A DNA stretch of 64,000 nt from an uncultured Candidatus Entotheonella sp. (GCA_958295825.1 OY282375.1:4222368-4286367), one strand, 5' to 3'; shown: positions 53,363 to 62,607, counted from the stretch's first letter. Notes: generated by a model from the sequence alone, not told the origin. Program-made: numbers and translations.

Positions 53363-55693
53363 CTAGCCTCCGTTGCGGGATTGCTCGTCCCACAGCGTCT
53401 CCAGGATGCGGCCCGGCGACATGGGGAGTTGATTGATGCGCACGCCGATGGCGTGATAGATGGCATTGGCGACCGCCGCCAGCGGCGGGATGATCGGCGT
53501 TTCGCCAACGCCGCGCACCCCGTAGGGATGCGTCGGGTTGGCGACCTCGACGATCACCGTGTCGATCATCGGCAGGTCCAGGCTGGTCGGCATGCGGTAG
53601 TCCAAGAAACTGGAATTCAGCATGTGGCCTTTATCATTGAAGAAATACTCCTCGTTGAGAGCCCAGCCGATGCCCTGCACCACGCCGCCCTGAATCTGCC
53701 CCTCGACGTAGCTGGGGTGAATCGCCTTGCCGGCGTCCTGCACGGCGGTGTAGCGCAGGATGGTCACCTTGCCGGTTTCCGGGTCCACCTCGACGTCCAC
53801 GACGTGGGTGCCTAGGGACGGGCCGGCGCCGCCGGGGTTGACGCCCGCGCTAGCCGTGATCGGGCCGCCGGTGGGGTTCTGGCGCGCCGCCAGCTGTTTA
53901 AAGGTAAGGCGCTGCTCGGGGTCCTTGGCGTGTTGCAGGACGCCGTTTTCGTATTCCACTTCGCCCACCTCGCAGTCCCAGATACGGGCGGCGCGCTCGA
54001 TCATCTTGCGCTTGATATCCTGAGCCACTTCGTAGGCCGCCCAGCCCGTCTTGAAGGTCACGCCGCTGCCACCGGTAACCGAGGTGAAGCCGACCGAATC
54101 CGTATCGCCGACGGACGGGTTGACGTCCGTGACCGGAATGCCCAGCACCTCGGCGAACTGCTGCGACACCGAGGTGCGTGTGCCGCCGATGTCGGGCGAG
54201 CCCTCGATCAGTTTCACGGTGCCGTCGTTGTGGATGATTGCGGTGGCGCTGGCTGGCCCGGTGTTGTTGCGCCAGAAGCCGCTGGCCACGCCCCGGCCGC
54301 GATAGGGGCCTTCGAGCGGCGCGGCGTAATGTGGGTGGTCCTTGGCCGCCTGCACGGTTTCGGCAAACCCGACGCGCGGCCACACCGGCCCAGTCGGCGC
54401 CCGCGTGCCCTCCTTGGCGCTGTTGCGCAGGCGAAACTCCAACGGGTCCACGCCCAGTTTTTCGCACAGCAGGTCGATGGCGGTTTCCATGGCGTAGGCC
54501 GCGGCGGGAACGCCGGGCGCCCGGTAGGCCGCCGACTTGGGCTTGTTCACCACCACGTCGAAGCCCTCGATCCAGGCGTTCGGAATATCGTAGGGGGACA
54601 TCATGCACTGGCAGGCGGGCGATACGGGCGATCCCGGAAAGGCGCCCGCCTCGTATGTCAAGTGCGCTTCGGCGGCGACGAACCGGCCGTCCTTGGTAGC
54701 GCCCAGCTTCACCTGAATCTGCGTCCCGGAGGTTGGGCCGGTGCCCTCGAAAACCTCGGTGCGCGACATCATCACTTTCACCGGATGCCCTGCCTTGCGG
54801 GCCAGCGCCGCTGCCACTGGCTCCAGGTACACCAGCGTTTTGGCGCCGAAACCGCCGCCGATCTCCATCGGGATGGCCTTCACCTTCGACACCGGCACGT
54901 CCATCAGACGCGCCGTCTGGTCGCGCACGTTGAAGTGCCCCTGGCTGCTGGACCACAGCGTCAGGGTGCCGTCGCTGTTCCACCGCGCGGTGGCGGCGTG
55001 CGGCTCGATGTAGCCCTGGTGGATGGCTGCCGTCGCTGTTTCGTGCTTGATAATCACGTCGGCCTCGCGGAAGCCCTGCTCCACGTCGCCGAGTCGAAAC
55101 TCGAAACGATTGGCCAGGTTCGAGCCGTCGGTGGGGTCGTCGTCATCCAGGGTACCGCCGGGCCGCAGATTGGGATTGGACATGGTGGCGAGGCGCTCGT
55201 GCAACAGCGGCGCGCCGGGCTTCATCGCCTCCTCGGCGCTGAGCACCGCTGGCAGTTCTTCGTATTCCACCTCGATGAGGTCCAGCGCCTGCTCGGCGAC
55301 GTGCGGGCTGGTGGCGGCCACCGCGGCGATGGCGTGCCCTTTGTACAACGCCTTGTCGGCGGCCAGGATGTTGTTGCTCAGGAACCGCATGTTGTGCAGC
55401 ACACCCTCGGCAAGATCGACCACGCGGCTGGAGGGTTGCGCCAGATCGCCGGAGGTCACCACCGCATGCACGCCCGGCAATTCCTCCGCGTGCCGGGTAT
55501 CGATCGACTTGATGCGCGCGTGGCCGTGCGGGCTGCGCAGCACCCTGCCGTGCAGCATGCCCGGCAACCGGATGTCGGCCCCGTAGCGCGCCTGGCCGGT
55601 GACCTTTTCTGCCCCGTCGTGGCGGATGGGCCGCTTGCCCACCTCGTTGAATTCCGCATTGGACAAGACGATGTTGGGTTCGTAATCGAGCAT
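53363..55693 (-). CDS. Xanthine dehydrogenase-family molybdopterin-binding (large) subunit
   Basis: GGAGG precedes ATG 55693. The 776 residues follow the CoxL/XdhB-large plan: an N-terminal hammerhead domain (KRPIRHDGAEKVTGQARYGADIRLPGMLHG), Moco-binding segments (EIGGGFGAKTLVYLEP, AAYRAPGVPAAAYAMETAID, GSPDIGGTRTSVSQQ) and the catalytic Glu in GVRGVGETPIIPPLA near the end. It hydroxylates an N-heterocycle or aldehyde. The VAYXCSFR loop of CO dehydrogenase is absent. Neither the FAD subunit nor the 2Fe-2S subunit is beside it; the gene is followed by a MoaD-like gene. Confidence 0.88.
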   Translation of the reverse strand: MLDYEPNIVLSNAEFNEVGKRPIRHDGAEKVTGQARYGADIRLPGMLHGRVLRSPHGHARIKSIDTRHAEELPGVHAVVTSGDLAQPSSRVVDLAEGVLHNMRFLSNNILAADKALYKGHAIAAVAATSPHVAEQALDLIEVEYEELPAVLSAEEAMKPGAPLLHERLATMSNPNLRPGGTLDDDDPTDGSNLANRFEFRLGDVEQGFREADVIIKHETATAAIHQGYIEPHAATARWNSDGTLTLWSSSQGHFNVRDQTARLMDVPVSKVKAIPMEIGGGFGAKTLVYLEPVAAALARKAGHPVKVMMSRTEVFEGTGPTSGTQIQVKLGATKDGRFVAAEAHLTYEAGAFPGSPVSPACQCMMSPYDIPNAWIEGFDVVVNKPKSAAYRAPGVPAAAYAMETAIDLLCEKLGVDPLEFRLRNSAKEGTRAPTGPVWPRVGFAETVQAAKDHPHYAAPLEGPYRGRGVASGFWRNNTGPASATAIIHNDGTVKLIEGSPDIGGTRTSVSQQFAEVLGIPVTDVNPSVGDTDSVGFTSVTGGSGVTFKTGWAAYEVAQDIKRKMIERAARIWDCEVGEVEYENGVLQHAKDPEQRLTFKQLAARQNPTGGPITASAGVNPGGAGPSLGTHVVDVEVDPETGKVTILRYTAVQDAGKAIHPSYVEGQIQGGVVQGIGWALNEEYFFNDKGHMLNSSFLDYRMPTSLDLPMIDTVIVEVANPTHPYGVRGVGETPIIPPLAAVANAIYHAIGVRINQLPMSPGRILETLWDEQSRNGG

Positions 55694-55783
55694 GGATAGC
55701 CTCCGCTCAATGGGTGGAACGATGGGGGCCGGTAATGACCTCGGAGTGGCGTTGCGGGTAGTATAGTGTTCCCTTTCCCCCTG

Positions 55784-56200
55784 TCAATTCGCCCGCTCGT
55801 CCTCCGGCGGCCGGCCTTGGTGCCGCAACTCGAAGCCCCGCATGATGACGTAGGCGATGAGGGCAAAGATGAAGAACACCAGCAGAATCCAGGCGAGGCT
55901 CTGCAGCGTGCCGATGAGCGTGCCGTACACCTCGAGTATCCAGCGGTCGGCGTTCAACACGATGGGTTCGCCGTCGTCCGTGCGCGCCGTGATGTATTTC
56001 TCCAGGCTCCAGATGCGCACGCCGCCGGACACCCCGACTACCACCACCGCGAAGCTGAGATATCGGTTCCACGCCGCGCTCAACTCGGACGACACCACGC
56101 GATCCAGAATCTTGCGAATCAGCCTGTCGAACAGCCGGATCACCAGCAGGCTGGTGGCCAGCGCGATGAGCAAGGTGACGACGAGAAGGGTAATGAACAT
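55784..56200 (-). CDS. Membrane protein of unknown function
   Basis: AAGGAG precedes ATG 56200. The 138 residues have three hydrophobic segments (residues about 1-25, 45-65 and 95-120) and a charged C-terminus. The stretch RLFDRLIRKILDRVVSSELS between helices one and two is amphipathic. I see no enzymatic motif. It lies 90 bases upstream of the Mo-enzyme gene in the same direction; no functional link can be shown. Confidence 0.6.
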   Translation of the reverse strand: MFITLLVVTLLIALATSLLVIRLFDRLIRKILDRVVSSELSAAWNRYLSFAVVVVGVSGGVRIWSLEKYITARTDDGEPIVLNADRWILEVYGTLIGTLQSLAWILLVFFIFALIAYVIMRGFELRHQGRPPEDERAN

Positions 56201-56359
56201 GGGAGACTCCTTATCCGAATTCCGTTGTAGCCGGCAGCACCCAATCTTGACACCTCTGGAAGCTGCGACTTAGGGTCGCTGTTCCTTTACTCGAGTATTG
56301 CTACCTGCCGGCAATTTTATGGAACAGAGGAGACATCTGGTGCAGGATGCTCAAGAGAT

Positions 56360-56711
56360 TCCTTCCGGGCGATCAAGTTGTGCCAGAAAGGCGCACCATG
56401 CCGTCAGCCAGACCTGTTGTTCTTCTCAGATGCGCAGACGGCGCTAACAGGTGCTGGGCGAGGAGATAGGACGCGGGCAGGTCTTTGCAGCGCACGCCGC
56501 CGCGAGGGCCCCACAAGATACCCTCGAAACAGAGGCGATTGGTTTTGGGTCCACCCCAAGGCGAGGCTTAGGGTTTGGGCAGGAAGGGAGCCATTTTTCC
56601 CCCTGCTCATCACTTAATTCACTCTGATATCGGTTCATAATCAGACTCCTTTCAGTGATTGATTACATGCCGAAAGGAGGCCTGAGCGCAAGCTAAGTTA
56701 TGAAACCACTT
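56360..56711 (-). mobile_element. Decayed remnant of the IS5-type element found at 49655-52152
   Basis: The right terminus AAGTGGTTTCATAACT (inverted, ending 56711) and the ATG region (MNRYQSELSDEQ, ribosome-binding AAAGGAGG) match the other copy. The frame is broken soon after and the 3' part of the transposase is missing. Near 56450-56470 it preserves the sequence into which IS66 inserted in the other copy, without any insert. Confidence 0.8.
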
Positions 56712-56733
56712 CTATTGCGGATATTCCATATAG

Positions 56734-57106
56734 TCAGGATGTGGAGAGCTTGTTCACAATATCTTGGACGACCTTAGCAACCTGATCCAAATCCGCCGCC
56801 TGTGGAAAGGGAATCCGGTGGACAAAGCGCCCACCTTCGTTTATCTCAAACTCAATTGTTAGCTGCCGCAACAGATCCCTCAACGTTTCTCGGTTTCCGC
56901 GAGTATCGAATTTTCGTAGGAAAATCTGATTCTCCCAGCCGTTAAATGGGACTGTGTCAATCGCGATATAGAGTGTGTCGGGTGTGATACGTTTAATGTC
57001 ATGAACCAGGTTTTTTTTCTGATATATCCACGAAGGTCGGCAGGCGCTTGGGATGTGTTGGCACTTGACGGAATGCGTCCAGGAGTTCAGCGAACCGGTT
57101 TACCAC
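56734..57106 (-). pseudogene. Hypothetical protein gene broken at an A8 run
   Basis: AAGGAGG precedes GTG 57106, which reads VVNRFAELLDAFRQVPTHPK then RLPTFVDISEKK. At the run of eight A residues (about 57010-57017) the frame changes. The next frame continues NLVHDIKRITPDTLYIAIDT, then NGWENQIFLRKFDTRGNRE and ends QDIVNKLSTS at 56734. Joined, the protein is about 120 residues. I do not recognise the family. A homopolymer break could equally be a sequencing error. Confidence 0.55.
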
Positions 57107-57199
57107 GATGAGCCTCCTTCGCACAGGTTGCGTTCGGCAGTATCTTTAAGCGGCTGGCCGGTGAGTTTCAAGGCATCGGCGCCAAACTTTTGGCAGGGA

Positions 57200-57859
57200 T
57201 CAAACGCGGAGAACGAAATCGAACTGCGCCTTCATCTCCTGAGACGGCGATTCTAGGAGATGGACCAGCAGCAGCGGGTCGTATATGAAATCGCGCTCGT
57301 TCTGGGATACATCGGGGAAGTAAAGCTGCGTGGTGATGGCGCGGGTGTGGGGCGCCTGCACCCGCACGTGGATGTGGCGGGTGCGGCCAGGATAGAGGCC
57401 GGGCACGATCGTCTCCAGGCGGTACTGGCCGTTGGCGTCGGTGAACTGGTGGCCGCGCAGGGTGTAGCCTTGGTTATCGTAATGGCCCTCGTCGTCGGCT
57501 TGCCAGAAATCCAGCAGGACGCCGGCGAGAGACTGACACGAGGTTTGCAGCACGTGTCCGACGAGTACCAAGGGGGTTCCCGACAGGCCGGGTTCGACCA
57601 GGTTGGCGCGTTGCGGGGAATCCGGCGTGTAGAACGGCCCGGCGCCCTGACGTGGGGTCGGCTCGTCCCCGTCGCGGCATTCCGGCGTCGGTGCCATGGG
57701 AGCAGCGTCGGGTTCGGCAGGGGGGGCGATGTGGTACATGGCGTTGGCCAACGGGCTGCGAAAGGTCAATCCCAGCACGCTCGCGCAACCCGCTTGCAGC
57801 AGGCGGCGGCGTGGCCAGGGATTTCCGTTTCTGGCTTGATGGGCGCTGTTCATTTCCAT
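57200..57859 (-). CDS. Intradiol ring-cleavage dioxygenase-type protein with Tat-like signal
   Basis: GGAGG precedes ATG 57859; 219 residues. RRRLLQAGCASVLGLTFRSPLANA (from about residue 17) looks like a twin-arginine leader. The dioxygenase core has the non-haem Fe(III) ligand pattern: Tyr127 in GHYDNQGYTLRG, Tyr156 in PGLYPGRTRHIHV, and His162 and His164. A GPFYTPDSPQRANL segment precedes the barrel. Cytosolic family members cleave catechol or protocatechuate; exported ones with this layout are of uncertain substrate, possibly lignin-like aromatics. A VOC-family gene lies immediately upstream in the same direction. Confidence 0.82.
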   Translation of the reverse strand: MEMNSAHQARNGNPWPRRRLLQAGCASVLGLTFRSPLANAMYHIAPPAEPDAAPMAPTPECRDGDEPTPRQGAGPFYTPDSPQRANLVEPGLSGTPLVLVGHVLQTSCQSLAGVLLDFWQADDEGHYDNQGYTLRGHQFTDANGQYRLETIVPGLYPGRTRHIHVRVQAPHTRAITTQLYFPDVSQNERDFIYDPLLLVHLLESPSQEMKAQFDFVLRV

Positions 57860-57880
57860 TGTGCGACCCTCCGCATGACC

Positions 57881-58255
57881 TCAACTGAGGTGCATGAGTT
57901 CGATCTTGATATTGTCCGGCCCGGAGATGAAGGCGATTTCGACGCCCGGTCGGGGCGACATGGGCTCGGTGAAGAAGTGAACGCCGTTGGCCTTTAATGC
58001 GGCGACCGTACCGGCAAAGTCGCTGGCGTGAAGCGCGAAGTGATCAATGCCCTGATAGCGCTCCAGACCGACTTGCGTGGTGGCGCGGTCGCTGATGTTG
58101 AGTAGCGTGCCGCCAAGCCGCACCCGCGCCCACTGCTCGCCGTTGCGGACGGTGCGCTCCTCCAACTCGGCCTGAAAGTTCTTTTCGTAGAACGCCACCG
58201 CGGCGTCGACGTCGGCGGCTTCATGATGAATGTGATGCAGTTGAAACTCTGCCAC
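57881..58255 (-). CDS. VOC-superfamily (glyoxalase/extradiol-type) protein
   Basis: GTG 58255 after GGAG gives 124 residues in two beta-alpha-beta-beta-beta modules: FQLHHIHHEAADVDAAVAFYEKNFQAEL and YQGIDHFALHASDFAGTVAAL, ending PGVEIAFISGPDNIKIELMHL. Possible metal ligands are His8, His in IDHFAL and Glu in IKIELM. Activity is unknown: glyoxalase, fosfomycin-resistance-like or dioxygenase functions are all possible. It ends 22 bases before the dioxygenase gene, so co-transcription is likely and an aromatic pathway plausible. Confidence 0.8.
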   Translation of the reverse strand: MAEFQLHHIHHEAADVDAAVAFYEKNFQAELEERTVRNGEQWARVRLGGTLLNISDRATTQVGLERYQGIDHFALHASDFAGTVAALKANGVHFFTEPMSPRPGVEIAFISGPDNIKIELMHLS

Positions 58256-58277
58256 GGCGTCTGCTCTCCATGAAAAA

Positions 58278-58303
58278 CGCCCCGCGAACGTGTTCGCGGG
58301 GCG
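58278..58303 (-). terminator. Strong intrinsic terminator for the radical SAM gene
   Basis: A 12-bp stem (58278-58289 with 58292-58303), nearly perfect, with A5 at 58273-58277. On the minus strand it becomes a GC stem followed by a U-run, 7 bases after the stop of the radical SAM gene. Confidence 0.85.
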
Positions 58304-58309
58304 GCGTCC

Positions 58310-60349
58310 CTATTCCACTACCATCGTGTTTTGCGGCGGTCGCGATGGCATCAGGTTGAAAGAAAAGCTGATCGCAAAGCTGGTGTGCAGCTTCAACTCG
58401 CGCCACATGTTGCGCACCATCATGTGCAGGCGGATTCTGGTGAGCCGCCCGGTGCGCAGTTGCTCCTTGGTGTGCTGCCAGAACTGCCGCAATTCCTCGC
58501 GGGTCGTGATGCGGCGGATCGACAGGATGTTGTATTCACTAAGGACGAGCCGCAGCCGCGACGGCACCTGCAGCTTTGCGTGCGCATAGGCGCGCTGCAG
58601 GTCGGCGATGCGTACGTTACTGAGCACACCGCCGCGAATCTGCGCCAGGGCGTCCAATATGCGCTGCTCGCGCTCGCTACGCTTGCGGGTCTGCAGCCAC
58701 AACTCCTCCAACTCCAACAAGAAATGCACCGTGGCCTTCAGATAGCCCAGCACCTCGGGAACGCGCCAGCGCCAGTACTGCCAGCGGCTGTCGATGGCCA
58801 TGTCCGGTCGCCGCGCCGTGCGGCCCTTGAGCCGGAAGAAGCCGGTCATCATGGGGTGGTTGCCTTCCAGAATGGCGGCATTCTTGTACCACACCAGATT
58901 CTTGAAGGCATTCCAGTACATGCGCGGGGTAGCGCGTGTCAGGATGGCCTTCATGTTCTCGAAGCTGTAAAACGACTGCCAAGCGTCGCGATACGCCTGG
59001 AACCATTCGGCGCGCGTCATGTTCGGGTGGTCCATGGTGGGGTGGAACGAATCGTACAGGTTGAGGTCCGAATCAATAGGCACGCCCTCTTTCACGGCGT
59101 TCAGGTGATCCATCGAGCCGGGAATAGGGGTGAGCATGAAGAACGACGCCTGGTCGACTTGGATTTCTTCCTGAAGGCGCTTGACGTCTTTCTTTATTGA
59201 TTCATACGTGTCAAAGGGAAAGCCGATGATAAACCCGACGTGGGTGGTGATCTCGGCGGCATGCCAAGCGTCGATCAGATTGCAGTAGTCGGAGGAGTCG
59301 TTCTGGTTCTTGTCCGCCGCCTCCAGGTTGTCATCGTTGATGCTTTCCATGCCGATGAACACCTGCGTGCAGCCCGCCTGCCGTGCCAGGGAAATGAAAT
59401 CCTTGATTTTGTAGGACAACACGTCCACCTGCATGATGAACGCGATGGTGATGCCGTCCGTTTCCCGCAGCCGGATGATGGCCTCGAAAATCTCGCGCCA
59501 CTTCTTGTTGCGCGCGAAGTTGTCGTCGGTGAAGAAGTAAAAAGAAATCTGCGACTGCTCGTAGTTTTCCTTGATGGCCTGGGCAATCGACTCCGGGTTG
59601 CGCATGCGCATCTTGCGGCCCTGGACATTGATGATCGAGCAGAAGCTGCAACTGAAGGGACAGCCGCGACCGCAGTCGATGGTGCCGAATTGCTTGTAGG
59701 CGAAGCGGTTCAGATATTTCTTGTGGGTCATTGGAATCGGCGGGGCGTCCAGGTCGGGGGTGGGGTCCAGGTAGTTGTAAATCGGTTTCAATTGATCGAG
59801 TAACACGTCTCGCAGCAGGTTTTCCCAGTGTTCCTCCACCTCACCGCTGACGACGGTGACGCCGAGGTCCAGGATTTCCTGGATGTCGGGCGTCGGGCTG
59901 TGAAACAAGGCCAGGGTGCCGCTGACGTGAAAACCGCCGATGATAACCGTTAGGCCGGCGGCGCGGAGTTCGCGCGCTAGATCGACCGCCCGAGGGTATT
60001 GATTGGTCTGCACGCCAGCCAGGCAGATGACGGTTTTCCAACCGGGACGCTGGCTGCGGCGAACGATCTTGGCGACGTTGATTTTATGGACGGCCTCATC
60101 CAGAAGTTCAATGTTGATAGCCAAGTCTTTTCTCAGTGCTTGGCGGCGCTTGACATCTTCCGTGAGGCCATACAGGCACGCCATCGTGTTGCTAGGCAGA
60201 ACGCCCCGCCAGTGACGCAGCACGTAGCCGTCGTCGTCATACTTGGAAGGCTTCAAAAGCACGACGTGCAAGCCTCGGATATCCCCCGTTCGAGTCTCGA
60301 TGTCATGCTGGATTTGATTGGCCGGGGGATCAATGGAAAGCAAACTCAT
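58310..60349 (-). CDS. B12-binding-type radical SAM protein (BchE/HpnJ-like clade)
   Basis: GGGGAG precedes ATG 60349. The 679 residues start with a cobalamin-binding-like Rossmann region (about 25-185; ICLAGVQTNQYPRAVDLARE, TVIIGGFHVSG). The radical SAM core carries the cluster motif C230-x3-C234-x2-C237 (CGRGCPFSCSFCSI) and GMESINDDNLEAADK. A helical C-terminal extension of about 200 residues is rich in Arg/Trp. Such enzymes methylate or rearrange unreactive carbon. The substrate is unknown; nothing next to it points to chlorin or hopanoid synthesis. Confidence 0.85.
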   Translation of the reverse strand: MSLLSIDPPANQIQHDIETRTGDIRGLHVVLLKPSKYDDDGYVLRHWRGVLPSNTMACLYGLTEDVKRRQALRKDLAINIELLDEAVHKINVAKIVRRSQRPGWKTVICLAGVQTNQYPRAVDLARELRAAGLTVIIGGFHVSGTLALFHSPTPDIQEILDLGVTVVSGEVEEHWENLLRDVLLDQLKPIYNYLDPTPDLDAPPIPMTHKKYLNRFAYKQFGTIDCGRGCPFSCSFCSIINVQGRKMRMRNPESIAQAIKENYEQSQISFYFFTDDNFARNKKWREIFEAIIRLRETDGITIAFIMQVDVLSYKIKDFISLARQAGCTQVFIGMESINDDNLEAADKNQNDSSDYCNLIDAWHAAEITTHVGFIIGFPFDTYESIKKDVKRLQEEIQVDQASFFMLTPIPGSMDHLNAVKEGVPIDSDLNLYDSFHPTMDHPNMTRAEWFQAYRDAWQSFYSFENMKAILTRATPRMYWNAFKNLVWYKNAAILEGNHPMMTGFFRLKGRTARRPDMAIDSRWQYWRWRVPEVLGYLKATVHFLLELEELWLQTRKRSEREQRILDALAQIRGGVLSNVRIADLQRAYAHAKLQVPSRLRLVLSEYNILSIRRITTREELRQFWQHTKEQLRTGRLTRIRLHMMVRNMWRELKLHTSFAISFSFNLMPSRPPQNTMVVE

Positions 60350-60496
60350 GAAGGGAACTCCCCTGCAAGGGTAGTGTTCTCAAAGGTAAACTAGCCGACT
60401 ATACAGCATTTCCAGATACATCCCTAGTTAAATTTGGGAATTGTATACCTATGCTCTTGTGAGCTAATGAATCTCACAAGAGAAAAGGGATTGTCA

Positions 60497-61240
60497 ATGG
60501 AACGCAACAAATCGAAAAAGGCACCGGGCAAAAGCTTCAGAATCGGCATCACCCTTGCCGATGCCGTCAAGCTGTTTGCAGACCGCGAAACCGCCCAGCA
60601 ATGGTTCGTCGAACAGCGCTGGCCCTACGGCATCGCCTGCCCGTATTGCGGCTCGCTCAACATCAAGGAATCAAAGCACAAGACCATGCCGTACCCCTGC
60701 AAAGAGGCGACGTGTGCCAAACGCTTCAGCGTTCGCACCAAAACCGTCATGGAATCGTCCAGGCTGGGCTTGGACAAATGGGGCATTGCCATCTTCTTGA
60801 TGGCCACGTCGCTCAAAAGCGTATCTTCAATGAAGCTGCACCGCGACCTGGGCATCACCCAAAAGTCGGCCTGGCACTTGGCCCATCGGCTGCGCTTTGC
60901 ACTCGCCAGCGACGGCGATTTGTTCAGCGGCCCCATCGAGGTAGATGAAACCTGCGTCGGCGGTAAAGAAGCCAACAAGCACGCCAAAAAGAAGTTGAAG
61001 GCAGAGCGCGGCGCCGTCGGCAAGACCGCGGTCGCTGGGGTGCGGAATCAGGAAACCGGCAAGGTGCAGGCTGCTGGGGTAGCGAGCGCCGACAAGGCCA
61101 CGCTCCAGGGCTTTGTGACAGATAATGCCGCACCCGATGCCAAGGGGTACCACGATGACGCCGCCGCGTACCACGACCTGCCCTTCAGCCACGCCGCCGT
61201 GAAGCACGGTGTCAACCAGTTGCGAAATTTCCTATATTAA
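60497..61240 (+). mobile_element. IS1595-family (ISXO2-like) transposase gene, 3' truncated
   Basis: From ATG 60497 the protein shows a zinc-ribbon (CPYCGSLNIKE...CKEATCAKRFSV), the ISXO2 N-terminal pattern (SVSSMKLHRDLGITQKSAWHLAHRLR) and the first catalytic acidic site IEVDETCVGGKE, then GAVGKTAVAGVRN. After HAAVKHGV it runs into QLRNFLY and stops at 61240. The region with the last acidic residue (normally HTNGIESFWS) is absent because another IS1595-type element starts at about 61226. The frame is otherwise intact. Confidence 0.85.
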
Positions 61241-61310
61241 GGTCTTGACGTAAACCGACTAACGGCTTACGATTCTCTGCATTACCAATGTTTCAGAGAA
61301 GGAATGAGCC

Positions 61311-62034
61311 GTGAACATCACCCAGGTATTCGAGAAGGTTCCCACCCAGAAAGACTGTATCGCCCACCTCGAAAAGACAAGATGGGGCGACAAGCCCACC
61401 TGCCCTTACTGCAAGTCCGACAACACGGCTCGGATGCAGCATCGCCACCGCTGTTACAACTGTCGGACTGCCTTCAGCGTCACAGTTGGCACGATCTTCC
61501 ACCACACCCACGTGCCCCTTCAGAAGTGGTTCCTAGCCGTCACGCTCATGCTGAATGCCAAGAAGGAACTGTCGGCCCTTCAGTTGTCTCGCGACCTCCA
61601 AGTAAACAAGAACACCGCTTGGCGCATCGCCATGCAGATTCGTAAGGCCATGAACCAGGTTGACCAGCAGCGCATGCTGAGCGGAATCGTCGAGATGGAG
61701 GAAACGTATGTCGGCGGCAAGCCGCGCAAAGGGAAGAAGTACGACAACCCGGAGGACAAGCCGAAGCCCGACCACAGCACCAAGAAGGCTCCGGTTATCG
61801 GCGCGCTCGAAAGGAATGGTATGTTGAGGGCGACGTCCACACGAACAACATCGAGTCGTTCTGGGCCGTCCTGAAGCGCGACATGTTTGGCCAGTTCCAC
61901 AGCGTCAGCGGCCGGCACTTACAGAAGTACGTTGACGAGTTCTGCTTCCGGTACAACATGCGACACGTGCTGCGGGCGCCGGCCTGGACGATGTTCGACA
62001 AGACCATCAACCGCGCATTGGGGGTGACGATATG
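61311..62034 (+). pseudogene. IS1595-family transposase with internal deletion
   Basis: The N-terminal frame (from 61311) has FEKVPTQKDCIAHLEKTRWG, the zinc ribbon CPYCKSDN...CYNCRTAF, LSALQLSRDLQVNKNTAWRI and the first acidic site VEMEETYVGGKP. After VIGALERNG it jumps, in another frame, to WYVEGDVHTNNIESFWAVLK and then RYNMRHVLRAPAWTMFDKTI, ending at 62034. About 80-90 residues with the second catalytic Asp are missing. Confidence 0.8.
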
Positions 62035-62502
62035 AGTGACGGACCTCTGAAGGTCATCGCAGGGGCACCAGATCACCCACTCGTTATCGGTAGCATCAAG
62101 ATACCGTGTTATGTGCTGGAAGATGAGACACGTGTTCTAACTCAATCCGGCATCTTTCTAGGAATTGGAGCCAGTCGTGGAAGCCCTAAGATAGACCGCG
62201 GTAGGATTAACCCTACCCTCGCGCCCGGCCAGCGAAGGCACAGGCGTCATCAATGGTTCACGCCCGAATTGGGTCATCCCAGGCTCAGGGAACATATTGC
62301 TGGCGTAGTCGCTCTGATGCGCGCCGCTTCGAGATGGGATGCTTTTCTGCGTTCCTTAAGGCGGGCCTTCCCCAAGAATGAACGAAGAGGTTCCCTTACC
62401 CCTCGACGAATAACCTCCTATACGTCGTCCCCTGGCAAACGGTCTATCCGACCCGTCCTGCAAACATTCTCTGGTAACCCGCTGTGTCGGGCTGCCTGCT
62501 GA
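62032..62502 (+). pseudogene. P63C-domain-like passenger gene, internally deleted
   Basis: ATG 62032 overlaps the transposase stop (ATGA). The N-terminus KVIAGAPDHPLVIGSIKIPC then YVLEDETRVLTQSGIFLGIG, and the later WFTPELGHPRLREHIAGVVA, LMRAASRWDAFLRSLRRAFP, resemble the two ends of P63C-domain proteins that travel with IS1595-type elements and phage-like loci. The middle is missing and the C-terminus runs into unrelated sequence. Function of intact members is unknown. Confidence 0.55.
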
Positions 62503-62607
62503 ATATAAGAGCCCGCGCAAGGCAAGGGGTAGCTCCCCAAGTCTGGGCAAATAGGTGGGAACTTCCTTAGTAGGTTGTAAGCGGACTTCCATCGTCTCAG
62601 CAGACAT
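62356..62607 (-). CDS. Short divergent open frame inside the IS1595-type element, probably truncated
   Basis: AAAGGAGG lies at the right distance before ATG 62607. The first 38 codons (METMEVRLQPTKEVPTYLPR-type start, then LGELPLALRGLLYSAG) look coding. After about 62490 the frame enters sequence antisense to the P63C-like tail. I infer a third gene of the original element, cut by the same deletion. Family not recognised. Confidence 0.4.
   Translation of the reverse strand: MSAETMEVRLQPTKEVPTYLPRLGELPLALRGLLYSAGSPTQRVTRECLQDGSDRPFARGRRIGGYSSRGKGTSSFILGEGPP

Noticed and set aside
53930..55699. 589-codon plus-strand frame opposite the Mo-enzyme subunit
   Set aside because: Shadow of a highly biased coding sequence; no domain and no ribosome-binding site.
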